Source: Hungatella hathewayi WAL-18680 (GTDB lineage: Bacteria > Bacillota > Clostridia > Lachnospirales > Lachnospiraceae). Taken from it: DNA of 64,000 nucleotides. The DNA is taken from NCBI RefSeq assembly GCF_000235505.1, contig NZ_JH379027.1, positions 1,357,181 through 1,421,180 of the forward strand, written 5' to 3'. Of the stretch, positions 8,527-17,670 are shown piece after piece. The notes below the pieces were generated by a model. The model did no database searches. It had not been told where the DNA came from and saw only the letters and a list, made by a program, of their open reading frames with translations. Position 1 is the first letter of the stretch; the number at the start of each line of letters is the position of its first letter. A program made the position numbers and the translations under genes.

Positions 8527-9411
8527 ATGTACGCATCAATGAAGGACATGCTCTGGCATGCACATGAAAATCATTATGCCGTTATGGCAATCAATGTGGT
8601 CAATATGGAGCAGGTGAAGGCCTGCATCGAGAGCGCCGAGGAGGAAGCATCCGCCGTGATTCTGAATATATCACCCAGGCAGATGAAGGCCCACGCCTAT
8701 CCCTATATCATGGCTCCGATGATTAAGAATCTGGCTGAGACGGTACGGGTTCCGGTGGCCTTAAACATTGACCACGGCGTCAATATGGAGGATATCGAGA
8801 CGGCGATTCACTGCGGTTATTCCAGCGTGATGGTGGATGCCTCCAGCTATGAGCTGGAGGAGAATATCCGCCGCGTGCGGGCCGTGGCAGCTCTGGCCCA
8901 TGACAGAGGCATTTCCGTGGAAGCAGAACTGGGACATGTGGGCGTGGCCGCCAATGCGGACGGCCAGAATGAGGATTACTACACGAATGTGGCGCAGGCG
9001 GAGGAGTTTGTGAAGCGGACCGGGTGCGACTGCCTGGCGGTGGCCATCGGCACAGCCCATGGCAGTTATCCCAAGAACATGATTCCAAAGCTGGATTTTG
9101 AGCGGCTGAGGGAGTTGAAAGAGAAGCTGAACATGCCGCTGGTACTCCACGGCGGAAGCGGGGCCGGTGAGGAGAATATAAAGAAAGCTGTGCTCTACGG
9201 AATCAATAAAATCAATGTCTGCACGGATTTCATGGATGACACGAAGGCCAGTATGTTAAAAATCCTGGAGGAGCAGCCCGATATCCAGTATATGGAGATG
9301 AACGAGGCGCTGGAAGAATCCATGAAGCGGTTTATCAAACATTTCATGCGGATGATTGGCTCCAGCGGGTGGTATGCGTTTGAGAGGGACAACGGGCCGG
9401 AACTGGATTAG
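8527..9411 (+). CDS. Class II ketose-bisphosphate aldolase
   Basis: 294 aa zinc aldolase of the FbaA/GatY/KbaY family. The zinc ligands are H83 (NIDHG), H178 (GTAHGSYP) and H208 (LHGGSG). D82 is the catalytic acid, and E132/E134 lie in VEAELGHVG. The reaction is cleavage of a ketose bisphosphate into dihydroxyacetone phosphate and an aldehyde. As last gene of the PTS operon it should act on the phosphorylated import product. No 1-phosphofructokinase or tagatose kinase is nearby, so the second phosphorylation must occur elsewhere, or a ketose 1-phosphate is cleaved directly. Confidence 0.9.
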   Translation: MYASMKDMLWHAHENHYAVMAINVVNMEQVKACIESAEEEASAVILNISPRQMKAHAYPYIMAPMIKNLAETVRVPVALNIDHGVNMEDIETAIHCGYSSVMVDASSYELEENIRRVRAVAALAHDRGISVEAELGHVGVAANADGQNEDYYTNVAQAEEFVKRTGCDCLAVAIGTAHGSYPKNMIPKLDFERLRELKEKLNMPLVLHGGSGAGEENIKKAVLYGINKINVCTDFMDDTKASMLKILEEQPDIQYMEMNEALEESMKRFIKHFMRMIGSSGWYAFERDNGPELD

Positions 9412-9478
9412 ACCGGATTAACCGCACGATTAGGATAGATACGATTTGGCATCGCGGGATTTTCTGCAGGAGTAAAAA

Positions 9479-9507
9479 TTGACATTCCGCCCCAAATAAG
9501 ATAGAAT
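9479..9507 (+). promoter_or_regulatory. Promoter of the TetR regulator gene
   Basis: TTGACA (9479-9484), 17-bp spacer, TAGAAT (9502-9507). The in-frame ATG at 9506 overlaps this -10 box and so cannot be the translation start. This decides for the ATG at 9536. Confidence 0.8.
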
Positions 9508-9535
9508 GAGAGTAAACACTTGCATGGAGGGCGAA

Positions 9536-10114
9536 ATGGACGAGACAAGCCAGAAAATCATTGACGCGACGATGTCCCTGGTCCGCGATAAGGGTTATGT
9601 TGCCACGACGACAAAGGACATCGCCCGTCAGGCCGGTGTCAATGAATGCACCCTGTTTCGGAAATTCAAGAACAAACAGGATATCGTGATAAACGGAGTG
9701 TCGCAGGAGAAGTGGCGGGCCAATATCTCCGAGGAGGTCTTTCAGAACGTCCAGTGGGAGCTTCAGCCGGATTTGGAAATGTTTATGCGGGCCTATATGG
9801 AGAGAATCACGCCGGATTTTGTGAATCTCTCCATCGGATTGCGGGCGCCGCAGATCTATTCGGAGACAGCTCCCCTGATTATGAAAATCCCCCAGGCATT
9901 CCTGACCGCCATGACCGGTTACCTGGAAGAGATGGAGCGGAGGGGGAAAATTGCCGCCGGGAATTATGAGAGCTTCGCGATGACGATCTTTTCCTCGACG
10001 TTTGGCTATACGTTTTTGAAGGCATCCTTTCAACAGGAGCTTACAAAGGTGGAGCAGGAGGAGTATATCAAAAACAGTGTCAAAGTATTCATTGAGGGCA
10101 TTACCCGGAGATAG
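9536..10114 (+). CDS. TetR/AcrR family transcriptional regulator
   Basis: 192 aa. The N-terminal TetR helix-turn-helix spans residues about 8-55 (IIDATMSLVRDKGYVATTTKDIARQ, then AGVNECTLFRKFKNKQDI). The rest is an all-helical ligand domain with no close match I can name. The start at 9536 follows GGAGG. It stands alone between the aldolase and ilvB. Inverted repeats just downstream (10124-10152 and about 10168-10183) could be its sites, but the target is unknown. Confidence 0.9.
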   Translation: MDETSQKIIDATMSLVRDKGYVATTTKDIARQAGVNECTLFRKFKNKQDIVINGVSQEKWRANISEEVFQNVQWELQPDLEMFMRAYMERITPDFVNLSIGLRAPQIYSETAPLIMKIPQAFLTAMTGYLEEMERRGKIAAGNYESFAMTIFSSTFGYTFLKASFQQELTKVEQEEYIKNSVKVFIEGITRR

Positions 10115-10123
10115 CACAGACAT

Positions 10124-10152
10124 AAAATGGTACGGAATTTCTGTACCATTTT
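10124..10152 (+). terminator. 10-bp perfect inverted repeat between tetR and ilvB (terminator or operator)
   Basis: AAAATGGTAC (10124-10133) and GTACCATTTT (10143-10152) with a 9-nt loop. The stem ends in TTTT, so it can act as a weak bidirectional terminator. It could also be a regulator site ahead of ilvB. Confidence 0.45.
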
Positions 10153-10213
10153 AAAATCGCATAAATGCATGCAAGTACATGCTATCATATAAAGCATAAG
10201 AAGGAGGACAAGG

Positions 10214-11938
10214 ATGATAACAGGAGCACAGTTGTTTGTGAAAGCGCTCAGAGAGGAGCAGGTGGATACCCTGTTTGCCTATCCGGGCGGCCAGGCGATT
10301 GATTTATTTGACGCCCTTTATGGCGAGACAGAGATAGAGGTGATTCTGCCGCGGCACGAGCAGGGGCTGGTTCATGCCGCGGACGGCTACGCACGCTCGA
10401 CCGGGAAGGTGGGGGTGTGTCTTGTCACAAGCGGGCCGGGAGCGACGAATCTGGTGACCGGGATTGCAACGGCCAATTATGACAGTGTCCCGCTGGTATG
10501 CTTCACTGGGCAGGTGCCTACCGGCCTTATCGGCAATGATGCGTTTCAGGAGGTCGACATTACCGGCATTACCAGAAGCATTTGCAAATATGCGGTTACC
10601 GTGCGCAGACGCGATGAGCTGGCGGCGACGATCAAGAAAGCATTTTACATTGCCAGAACAGGAAAACCGGGCGTTGTGGTGGTGGATTTGCCTAAGGATA
10701 TTCAGAGGGAATATGGCAGTGGCGAGTACCCGGACAAGGTGGAAATCAGGGGATACAAGCCCAATCTGTCCGTTCACGGTGGACAGATAAAAAAGGCGCT
10801 GGAGACATTAAACCAAGCGAAAAAGCCGGTCTTTTTAATCGGCGGCGGCGTAAATATCAGTCATGCCAATGAGGAAATGCAGAAACTTGCGGAGCTTACT
10901 GGTGTTCCGGTGGTTACCACCATGATGGGGAAAGGCGCCATTCCCACTACCCACAAGCTCTATGTGGGAAATATCGGAATCCATGGCAGCTATGCGGCGA
11001 ACACCGCTGTCAGCCGCTGTGACGTTCTCTTTTCCATCGGGACCAGATTTAACGACCGCATTACCGGCAAAATCGGGGAGTTTGCCCCTCATGCGGCCAT
11101 CATTCATGTCGACATCGACTCCGCCTCCATTTCCAGAAATGTGGTGGTGGACATCCCGATTGTGGCGGATGCCAAAATGACGATTCAGGCGCTGCTTGAA
11201 AAAGCAAAACCGCTGGATACGGGAGAATGGATCGAGGAGATTAAAAGCTGGAACACACAGCATCCCCTTGCCATGAAGACAGAGGGAATGACCCCGGAGA
11301 AAATCATCCGGGAGATAAACCGCAGCTTTGACGATGCCATCATCGCCACGGATGTGGGGCAGAACCAGCTGTGGGCGTTTCAGTTTTTGGAATTAAACGG
11401 GAAGAAGCAGATGCTGACCTCCGGCGGTCTGGGAACTATGGGATATGGATTCCCGGCGGGCATCGGGGCCAAACTTGGCAATCCGTCGAGGGATGTCATC
11501 GTCATTACCGGGGACGGCGGTATGCAGATGAACATTCAGGAGATGGCCACCGCCATCGTATATGAACTGCCCCTGATCATCTGCATTTTCAATAATGGTT
11601 ATCTGGGAAATGTCAGGCAGTGGCAGGAGTTGTTTTTTGACAGGCGGTATGTAAGCACCTGTCTGCGTTTTCGAAAAAGCTGTCTAACTGGCTGTCACAC
11701 ACCGACAAACGGCTGCCCGGAATACACGCCGGATTTTGTCAAGCTGGCGGAAAGCTACGGCGCTAAGGGAATCCGGGTGACGAGGGAGGAGGAGATTGGG
11801 GCGGCGCTTGAAACAGCGAAACACACCGCCAAGGTGCCGACGGTTATCGAGTTCATCATTGACCGGGAGGAAAATGTCATGCCCATCGTTCCACCAGGTC
11901 ACGCAATTGAGGATATGATGTTCTATGGGGAGGAGTAG
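10214..11938 (+). CDS. ilvB: Acetolactate synthase, large (catalytic) subunit
   Basis: 574 aa ThDP- and FAD-dependent enzyme making acetolactate or acetohydroxybutyrate for valine, leucine and isoleucine. Catalytic E49 lies in PRHEQGLVHAADGYARSTG. The ThDP-magnesium motif runs from GDGGMQMN to FNNGYLG near residues 433-463. Residues 483-501 carry four cysteines spaced C-x6-C-x3-C-x6-C between QELFFDRRY and YTPDFVKLAESYG, where E. coli-type enzymes are shorter as far as I recall. AAGGAGG precedes the ATG. The small subunit follows 6 bp later. Confidence 0.93.
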   Translation: MITGAQLFVKALREEQVDTLFAYPGGQAIDLFDALYGETEIEVILPRHEQGLVHAADGYARSTGKVGVCLVTSGPGATNLVTGIATANYDSVPLVCFTGQVPTGLIGNDAFQEVDITGITRSICKYAVTVRRRDELAATIKKAFYIARTGKPGVVVVDLPKDIQREYGSGEYPDKVEIRGYKPNLSVHGGQIKKALETLNQAKKPVFLIGGGVNISHANEEMQKLAELTGVPVVTTMMGKGAIPTTHKLYVGNIGIHGSYAANTAVSRCDVLFSIGTRFNDRITGKIGEFAPHAAIIHVDIDSASISRNVVVDIPIVADAKMTIQALLEKAKPLDTGEWIEEIKSWNTQHPLAMKTEGMTPEKIIREINRSFDDAIIATDVGQNQLWAFQFLELNGKKQMLTSGGLGTMGYGFPAGIGAKLGNPSRDVIVITGDGGMQMNIQEMATAIVYELPLIICIFNNGYLGNVRQWQELFFDRRYVSTCLRFRKSCLTGCHTPTNGCPEYTPDFVKLAESYGAKGIRVTREEEIGAALETAKHTAKVPTVIEFIIDREENVMPIVPPGHAIEDMMFYGEE

Positions 11939-11944
11939 TGGAAT

Positions 11945-12430
11945 ATGAAAAAGAGGTGGATTTGTCTATTTGTTGAAAATGATATCGGTGTGCTGGCCAG
12001 AATCGCGGGTCTGTTCTCCGGCAAGTCCTACAATCTGGACAGTTTGACGGTGGGGACAACCGAGGACAGCACCGTTTCCCGCATGACCATCAGCCTGACC
12101 AGCGATGACAAGACCTTCGAGCAGGTCAAAAAACAGCTCAACCGCAGTGTGGAGGTCATCAAGGTGGTCGACTATACGGATGTGGCTGTACATAGCAAAG
12201 AATTGATGTTTGTGAAAATAAGCAGCTGCTCGGAGCGGGATATGGAGGAAATTTTCCGGATTTCCCAGGTATTTGATGTCACTGTCATTGATTATCTTCC
12301 GTCGTCCGTGCTCATCGAGAGCGTGCAGACGGAGGAGTGCAACAACCAATTCCTTGCGCTGTTGGAAAAATGTTATGCCAACCGGTTTGAAATTGTCCGG
12401 GGAGGAAGTGTCGCCATGGAGTTTGGCTGA
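11945..12430 (+). CDS. ilvN: Acetolactate synthase, small regulatory subunit
   Basis: 161 aa with an N-terminal ACT domain (residues about 4-75; VENDIGVLARIAGLFSGKSYNLDSL, a family signature) and the IlvH/IlvN C-terminal domain. It binds branched-chain amino acids and confers feedback inhibition on IlvB. The length matches the IlvH type. RBS GGGGAGGAG lies in the end of ilvB. The two genes form an operon. Confidence 0.93.
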   Translation: MKKRWICLFVENDIGVLARIAGLFSGKSYNLDSLTVGTTEDSTVSRMTISLTSDDKTFEQVKKQLNRSVEVIKVVDYTDVAVHSKELMFVKISSCSERDMEEIFRISQVFDVTVIDYLPSSVLIESVQTEECNNQFLALLEKCYANRFEIVRGGSVAMEFG

Positions 12431-12530
12431 TAGTAACCGGATTATCTGCTTGTCAATCATGGAAAGTTGTGATATCTTTTATGAGGATTATGTAAGAGGA
12501 TACGTGAAAGAAAGACAGGCGGGAAATGTG

Positions 12531-13187
12531 ATGATTGAGATAAATATTGTGTTGATACTGGAGATAATCGGGACGGTGGCGTTTGCATTTTCCGGGTGTA
12601 TGGTGGCGAATACAAAGAAAATGGATATCTTCGGCGTCTGGGTGCTGGGAACGGTGACGGCGGTGGGCGGCGGGGCCGTCCGGGATGTGCTGTTAGGATT
12701 GTTTCCACCCCATATGTTCCGCAACGGCATCTATGTGGCCGTGGCGACTGCGACGGTAGCCGTCTGGATTCTCATGGTGGCGGCCCGGGGCGAGCTGACG
12801 GACAAGCTGTTTGCCAAACTGACCCGCATCATGGATTTCTCCGATGCGCTGGGGCTGGGAATCTTCGCCGTGATTGGCTCCCAGACCGCCATCCGCACCG
12901 GATATGGGGATAACTGGTTTCTAGTGGTGTTCGTCGGCGTACTCACCGGTGTGGGAGGCGGCCTCTTAAGAGATGTGATGGCGGACTCCACACCGATGAT
13001 CTTCTGCAAACGGATTTACGCCATCGCGGCGTTGATTGGAAGTTTGATTTATGTGGTATTGTACCAGCGGATACCGGAGACCGCGGCGATCCTATTGGGA
13101 ACGGCGGCGGTATTCGTGATCCGCCTGCTGGCCGGAAAATACCGCTGGGATTTGCCAGTGTTTGTGCTGGAGAGGGAAGAGAAGTAG
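12531..13187 (+). CDS. TRIC/YicG-family membrane protein (UPF0126, putative glycine transporter or cation channel)
   Basis: 218 aa, about seven transmembrane helices made of two homologous repeats. The repeats are GTVAFAFSG...AVGGGAVRDVL and GLGIFAVIGSQ...GVGGGLLRDVM. This glycine-rich GGGxxRD pair is the signature of the family, whose bacterial members are described as TRIC-like channels or glycine carriers. The ATG at 12531 is chosen because homologues begin with the first helix; its RBS is weak. It follows ilvN by 100 bp and converges with the esterase gene, leaving only 4 bp. Confidence 0.85.
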   Translation: MIEINIVLILEIIGTVAFAFSGCMVANTKKMDIFGVWVLGTVTAVGGGAVRDVLLGLFPPHMFRNGIYVAVATATVAVWILMVAARGELTDKLFAKLTRIMDFSDALGLGIFAVIGSQTAIRTGYGDNWFLVVFVGVLTGVGGGLLRDVMADSTPMIFCKRIYAIAALIGSLIYVVLYQRIPETAAILLGTAAVFVIRLLAGKYRWDLPVFVLEREEK

Positions 13188-13191
13188 AAAC

Positions 13192-14007
13192 CTACACAAA
13201 CCCATTGGCTAATGGCAGCCAGTCGAGGATCTTTCGAAGCTGGGGGTCCCATAAATCCCAGCCATGCCCACCGTCCTCCTCCACATAAGTGATGGTAAGG
13301 CCGGCATTTTTCAAAGCCGTAATTGCCCTGGGAGTCGATTCAGCCGTTATGCCGTCCTGCTTTCCGTTTACTGCATAAAGCATCGGCTGTGTCCGCCCGG
13401 TGGCGGCAAAATCATTTGCCATCGTTTCCAAATCATGGATATGGGCGTTGTAATATTCTTCATGCTCTCCAAAAATCGTCTGGTTTACATTCAACTGCCA
13501 TTTCTCTACGTTTCTCCCAAAATCAGAATCCCTGAATATCAGCCCGCCGGACAGGGAAAATGCCGCCGCATAATTACCGGGATTTCTCAGAGCGGCTGCA
13601 AAGGCGCCAAATCCGCCCATGGAGGCGCCGCCGATAAAGTTGTCCTCCCGTTTCTCAGAGAGGGGGAAAACCGCCCGCATGATGCGGGGCAGTTCTTCCG
13701 TATAGTAGTCGTAATACTCGCCACCGTGGGGCAGATTGCAGTAGTAGCTGTTTCCCACATTTGGCATGACGACGGCCAGCAGTTTTTTCTGCGCGTATTC
13801 CTCGATGCGGGAAAACCGCAAAAACTCATTCTGGTCGCCTGTCCCGCAGTGGAGCAGCCAGAGGGTCTGGTATTTCTGGGCTCCGGCGGGAAGGGTGAGA
13901 TTGTCCCCGTCCTCCATATTGGAGACGTTTGGCAGGGGCAGAATCACATTTACCTGTGTATTCTGCATCAATTTTTCAGAATAGATGGTGCATTGAAAGA
14001 TTGCCAT
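13192..14007 (-). CDS. Intracellular alpha/beta-hydrolase esterase (esterase D/EstA type)
   Basis: 271 aa without signal peptide. The fold is that of tributyrin esterase EstA, S-formylglutathione hydrolase and feruloyl esterase. The triad fits S129 (GGASMGGFGA), D218 (NGKQDG) and H248 (GGHGWDLW). An LLHCGTGDQNEF segment after the first strands supplies the oxyanion-hole region. It is last in the leftward sugar-ABC operon, 31 bp after the binding protein. This suggests it removes an acyl group from the imported sugar in the cytosol, an inference from context only. Confidence 0.85.
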   Translation of the reverse strand: MAIFQCTIYSEKLMQNTQVNVILPLPNVSNMEDGDNLTLPAGAQKYQTLWLLHCGTGDQNEFLRFSRIEEYAQKKLLAVVMPNVGNSYYCNLPHGGEYYDYYTEELPRIMRAVFPLSEKREDNFIGGASMGGFGAFAAALRNPGNYAAAFSLSGGLIFRDSDFGRNVEKWQLNVNQTIFGEHEEYYNAHIHDLETMANDFAATGRTQPMLYAVNGKQDGITAESTPRAITALKNAGLTITYVEEDGGHGWDLWDPQLRKILDWLPLANGFV

Positions 14008-14038
14008 AATTCCTCTTTTCTTTCTTTATGAAATATCA

Positions 14039-15097
14039 TTACTTATCAAATCCATTTTCTTTGTAAAAATCAAGGTATTCCTGAACATTCGACTTATCAA
14101 TACGAACAGGAGTTAGGACGATGTCTTCTACGTAAGAGGCGTCAATCTCACCGCTCTGCAGTTTTTTCACTCTGTCCAGATATACTTCTGCAAATTTCTG
14201 GCAGTCATTGTAGCAGGTGGCCCGGATAATTCCTTCTTCCACCGCCTTACATCCCTGATACAGACCGTCAATACCGTAGACATAGACGTCATCGGTGCTC
14301 ATGGAAGCGGCATTCATCGATTCGATGGCGCCTAAAGCCATCACATCATTTTCACTGATGACACCTGTGATTTCATCGCCGTAGGCCGTAATCCAGTCGT
14401 CCATAACGGCCATCGCTTTTGCCTTGTCAAAGGTGGCGTACTGTTCGTCCAGAATGGTGATGTCGTCTCTGGTCTCCAGCACGTCGTGGAAGGCCTTGCC
14501 TCGCTCCTCGGAGCCCCAGTAGCCCTGCATTCCGCGAAGCAGTACCACCTTTGCTCCCTGTGGCAGCTCGTTGATGGCGGCCTCGGCGATTAACCGGGCC
14601 ATCTCATATTCGCTGGAGTTGCAGGTGGAGGCGATGCCCTCGGCCCAGGGATAGGAGCCTACGGCCAGAATCACGTGGGTTCCGTTTTTCTGAAGCTCCT
14701 GGATGGTGTCGGTTCTATCGGACTGGGTGCCCATGATGAGTAAATCATAGTCGCCGGCAAGCTGTATCTGCTCCAGCAGGGAACCGATTTCCGCCTCGTC
14801 CCAGTTCTTGCAGTCCATGATGGTGATATCCACGTTTTCGGTATTTTTTTCAATATAATCCTTGGAAATGGTGCAGTTTTGATGATGCCAGTTGTCGTTG
14901 ACACTGCTGATCCATGCCACCTTGAACTTGTCACCGGAAGCGGTTTTTCCGCTTTCACTGCCGGCGGCTGCCTGGCTGGTTCCAGCATTTCCGCTATTGC
15001 CGCCATTTCCGGAACAACCGGTGAATACACACATGGCCATTGCTGCCACAGTCATGACGCTTACCCATTTTTTCCAACTATTTGTTCTTTTTCTCAT
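14039..15097 (-). CDS. Sugar ABC transporter substrate-binding lipoprotein
   Basis: 352 aa. A lipoprotein signal with lipobox FTGC near residues 25-28 is followed by a Gly/Ser/Asn linker. The mature part is a type I periplasmic-binding fold of the RbsB/Peripla_BP_4 family (KVAWISSVNDNWHHQNC; DLLIMGTQSD; GVISENDVMALGAIESM; YGIDGLYQGCKAVEEG). It delivers the ligand to the permease. AAGGAGG precedes the ATG. The ligand is probably a monosaccharide or polyol. Confidence 0.92.
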   Translation of the reverse strand: MRKRTNSWKKWVSVMTVAAMAMCVFTGCSGNGGNSGNAGTSQAAAGSESGKTASGDKFKVAWISSVNDNWHHQNCTISKDYIEKNTENVDITIMDCKNWDEAEIGSLLEQIQLAGDYDLLIMGTQSDRTDTIQELQKNGTHVILAVGSYPWAEGIASTCNSSEYEMARLIAEAAINELPQGAKVVLLRGMQGYWGSEERGKAFHDVLETRDDITILDEQYATFDKAKAMAVMDDWITAYGDEITGVISENDVMALGAIESMNAASMSTDDVYVYGIDGLYQGCKAVEEGIIRATCYNDCQKFAEVYLDRVKKLQSGEIDASYVEDIVLTPVRIDKSNVQEYLDFYKENGFDK

Positions 15098-15147
15098 TGC
15101 TTACTTCCTCCTTTTATTTTAAATTACATTACAGCTTACGTGATGTA

Positions 15148-16113
15148 TTATCTGGAAACACGACGTGTTCTTGTCAGGGTGTCCAGACCAACCGCGGCTA
15201 CAATCAACAGTCCGTAGACCACGTTTTGGATATATGACGGAATTCCCAGCAGGTTGAGAATATTATTGATAATTCCCAGTACCAGTGCGCCGATGATAAT
15301 GCCCCAGGCCGAACCGGTACCGCCGGCAAATCCCACGCCGCCGATGATGGCGGAGGTCAGACCGGTGCTCTCGTAGCCAACGGCGGAGGCAGGCATTCCG
15401 GCATTGATTCTGGAGGCGTAAACGACCGCGGCCAGACCGATAAAGCAGCCGGAGAGCACGAAGGAGAGCAGGACGCTCCTGTTAATGTTGATGCCGGAAG
15501 CCCTGGCGGCCTCTTTATTGCCGCCGATGGCATAGAAATTGCGCCCCAGCCGGGTCCGCTCCAGCAGCACCCACAATAGGAAGGCACAGAAGAACATGAC
15601 CAGGATGGAGATGGGCAGTCCAAAGATTTCTCCCTGTCCCAGCACTTTAAAGCCCTTATCAATATCGGTGATGTTGGTCCCCTTTGTGATCAGCAGGGCC
15701 AGTCCCCTGACGGCGCTCTGCATACCCAATGTTGCGATAAATCCCGGAATCCGGAAATAAACGGTGAACAGTCCGGATACAAAGTTTACCAGCGCGCCCA
15801 GAAGAATGGCGGCTATGATGGAGAGCAGAAGAGAGCCGCTCCAAAGGTACACATAGACCGCCGCGCAGCTGACAAACGCTACCGTCGAGCCGGCGGCTAA
15901 ATCAATGTTGCCGGAAATGAGCAGAATACTCTCGCCAAACGCGAGGAGGGCGTACACACAAATCTGCCGCAGGATATTGGTCATATTGGTCTGCGTCAGG
16001 AATTTGGGGTTTAAAAAGCTGCAAATAATGATCATCAACAGCATAATGAAGTAGATGCTGTATTTTGCCATAAATTCAATTACTCTGTCTTTTGTGAGAA
16101 TTCGTTTTTCCAT
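15148..16113 (-). CDS. Sugar ABC transporter permease (RbsC/BPD_transp_2)
   Basis: 321 aa with about 8-10 transmembrane segments. Family hallmarks are the NPKFLTQTNMTNILRQ segment near the N-terminus, GGNKEAARASGININ (the coupling region) and the glycine-rich GGVGFAGGTGSAWG. A single permease gene implies a homodimer. Its start overlaps the ATPase gene by 34 nt, indicating translational coupling. Confidence 0.93.
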   Translation of the reverse strand: MEKRILTKDRVIEFMAKYSIYFIMLLMIIICSFLNPKFLTQTNMTNILRQICVYALLAFGESILLISGNIDLAAGSTVAFVSCAAVYVYLWSGSLLLSIIAAILLGALVNFVSGLFTVYFRIPGFIATLGMQSAVRGLALLITKGTNITDIDKGFKVLGQGEIFGLPISILVMFFCAFLLWVLLERTRLGRNFYAIGGNKEAARASGININRSVLLSFVLSGCFIGLAAVVYASRINAGMPASAVGYESTGLTSAIIGGVGFAGGTGSAWGIIIGALVLGIINNILNLLGIPSYIQNVVYGLLIVAAVGLDTLTRTRRVSR

Positions 16114-17609
16114 GATTCTTTTCCTCCCGTAGCCAACATCATAATGTTCTCCTGTGTCATGTCCTGTTTCTCCACCAGTCCTGCCATACGGCCTTCACTG
16201 ATAACGTAAATGCGGTCGCACATGCCGATCAGCTCCGGCAGTTCGGAAGAAATCATCACAACCGCGATGCCATGTTCGGCCATCTCGTTCATCAGTTCGT
16301 AAATCTCATATTTGGCGCCCACGTCGATTCCCCTGGTGGGCTCGTCCAGCAGAAACACGGAGGAATCGGTCAGCAGCCATTTGGCCAGTACCACCTTCTG
16401 CTGATTCCCGCCGGAAAGCTTCTCCACTTCCATATTGATGGAGTTCGCCTTGATGCGGAGCCGGTCGAAGTAGTAGAGCACTTTCTCCTTTTCCTGTTTC
16501 AGATTTAGAAAGAGACCTGGCGACAGTTTCTTTAAGTTCGGCAGCGCAATATTTTCCCGGATTCCCCGGATGCCCACAAACCCCAGTTTCCGGCGGTCCT
16601 CCGTTGCCATCACAATCCCAGCGTCAATGGCGGCCCGCACGGAATTGGGTTTATAGGTTTTGCCGTTGACTAAAACTTCCCCACTTGAGTAGGCGTCCAG
16701 CCCCCACACGGCCCGCATAATCTCGGTCCGTCCAGCGCCTACCAGACCCGCAATTCCAATCACTTCCCCGGCCCTCGCTTCCAGGCTGATGTTCTCGAAC
16801 ACGCCTTTCTGAGTCAGGTTTTTCACTTCAAATATCGTCTTGCCTGGTTTTGCGCTGCGGGTGGGATAAATGTTATCCACCTTCCGGCCCACCATCATGG
16901 CCACGATGTCTTCCTCCGTGAACTCATCGATGGGCGCCGTCTTGATGGACTGGCCATCTCTCATGATGGTGATATAGTCACTGAGTTGAAATATCTCCTC
17001 CATCTTATGGGAAATGTAAATGATGGTGCAGCCCTGCTCCCGCAGCTGACGAATCTTTGTAAACAGCCGCTCTGACTCCTTGAGCGTCAGCGAGGAAGTG
17101 GGTTCATCCATAATAAAGATAGACGCATGTTCGGTTGTGGCCTTCACAATCTCAATCATCTGGGCATCGGACAGCCGGATTTCCCGCATGGTTGTCTTGG
17201 GATTGATGGAGATGTTCTCCTCATCCATGATTTTCCTGGCGGCCGCATACATGCTTCTGGGGTCAACCAGACCCAGCCGGTTGACAGGCTGCCGCCCCAG
17301 ACACAGGTTTTCCGCGATTGAGATATCCGGCACGTAGACAAGCTCCTGATAAATCATGCTGATTCCCAGTTCTCTGGCCTGAATCGGAGAAGTGACAGAC
17401 TCTTTTTTATGATTGATGTATATTTCGCCCTCGTCAGGCCGGTACACTCCGTTTAATATCTTCATCAGAGTGGATTTGCCCGCGCCATTTTCCCCCACCA
17501 GCGCGTGGACAGTGCCTTTTCGTACATCGAAACTGACCTGACTTAGAGCTTTCACTCCGGGAAAACTTTTGGAAATGTTTTTGACCTGCAATGCAAACTC
17601 CTCCACCAT
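16080..17609 (-). CDS. Sugar ABC transporter ATP-binding protein (RbsA/MglA type)
   Basis: 509 aa, two ABC domains in tandem. The N-terminal half has Walker A GENGAGKSTLMK, signature LSDAQMIEIVKA (degenerate) and Walker B SIFIMDEPTSSL. The C-terminal half has an atypical P-loop GLVGAGRTEIMRAV, signature LSGGNQQKVVLAKW and Walker B VFLLDEPTRGID. This pattern is standard for ribose/galactose-type ATPases. It is the first gene of the four-gene operon, with AAGGAGG before the ATG and a consensus promoter at 17641-17670. Confidence 0.94.
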   Translation of the reverse strand: MVEEFALQVKNISKSFPGVKALSQVSFDVRKGTVHALVGENGAGKSTLMKILNGVYRPDEGEIYINHKKESVTSPIQARELGISMIYQELVYVPDISIAENLCLGRQPVNRLGLVDPRSMYAAARKIMDEENISINPKTTMREIRLSDAQMIEIVKATTEHASIFIMDEPTSSLTLKESERLFTKIRQLREQGCTIIYISHKMEEIFQLSDYITIMRDGQSIKTAPIDEFTEEDIVAMMVGRKVDNIYPTRSAKPGKTIFEVKNLTQKGVFENISLEARAGEVIGIAGLVGAGRTEIMRAVWGLDAYSSGEVLVNGKTYKPNSVRAAIDAGIVMATEDRRKLGFVGIRGIRENIALPNLKKLSPGLFLNLKQEKEKVLYYFDRLRIKANSINMEVEKLSGGNQQKVVLAKWLLTDSSVFLLDEPTRGIDVGAKYEIYELMNEMAEHGIAVVMISSELPELIGMCDRIYVISEGRMAGLVEKQDMTQENIMMLATGGKESWKNEFSQKTE

Positions 17610-17640
17610 AAGTACCTCCTTTTCTGCTATGTTGTCTAAA

Positions 17641-17670
17641 ATTATATAATTTGGAATCTTAGTTTGTCAA
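17641..17670 (-). promoter_or_regulatory. Promoter of the sugar ABC operon
   Basis: Reading leftward: TTGACA (17670-17665), 18-bp spacer, TATAAT (17646-17641). Two direct copies of AGTTTG (17661-17666 and 17674-17679, 13 bp apart) overlap and flank the -35, a possible regulator site. Confidence 0.8.
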
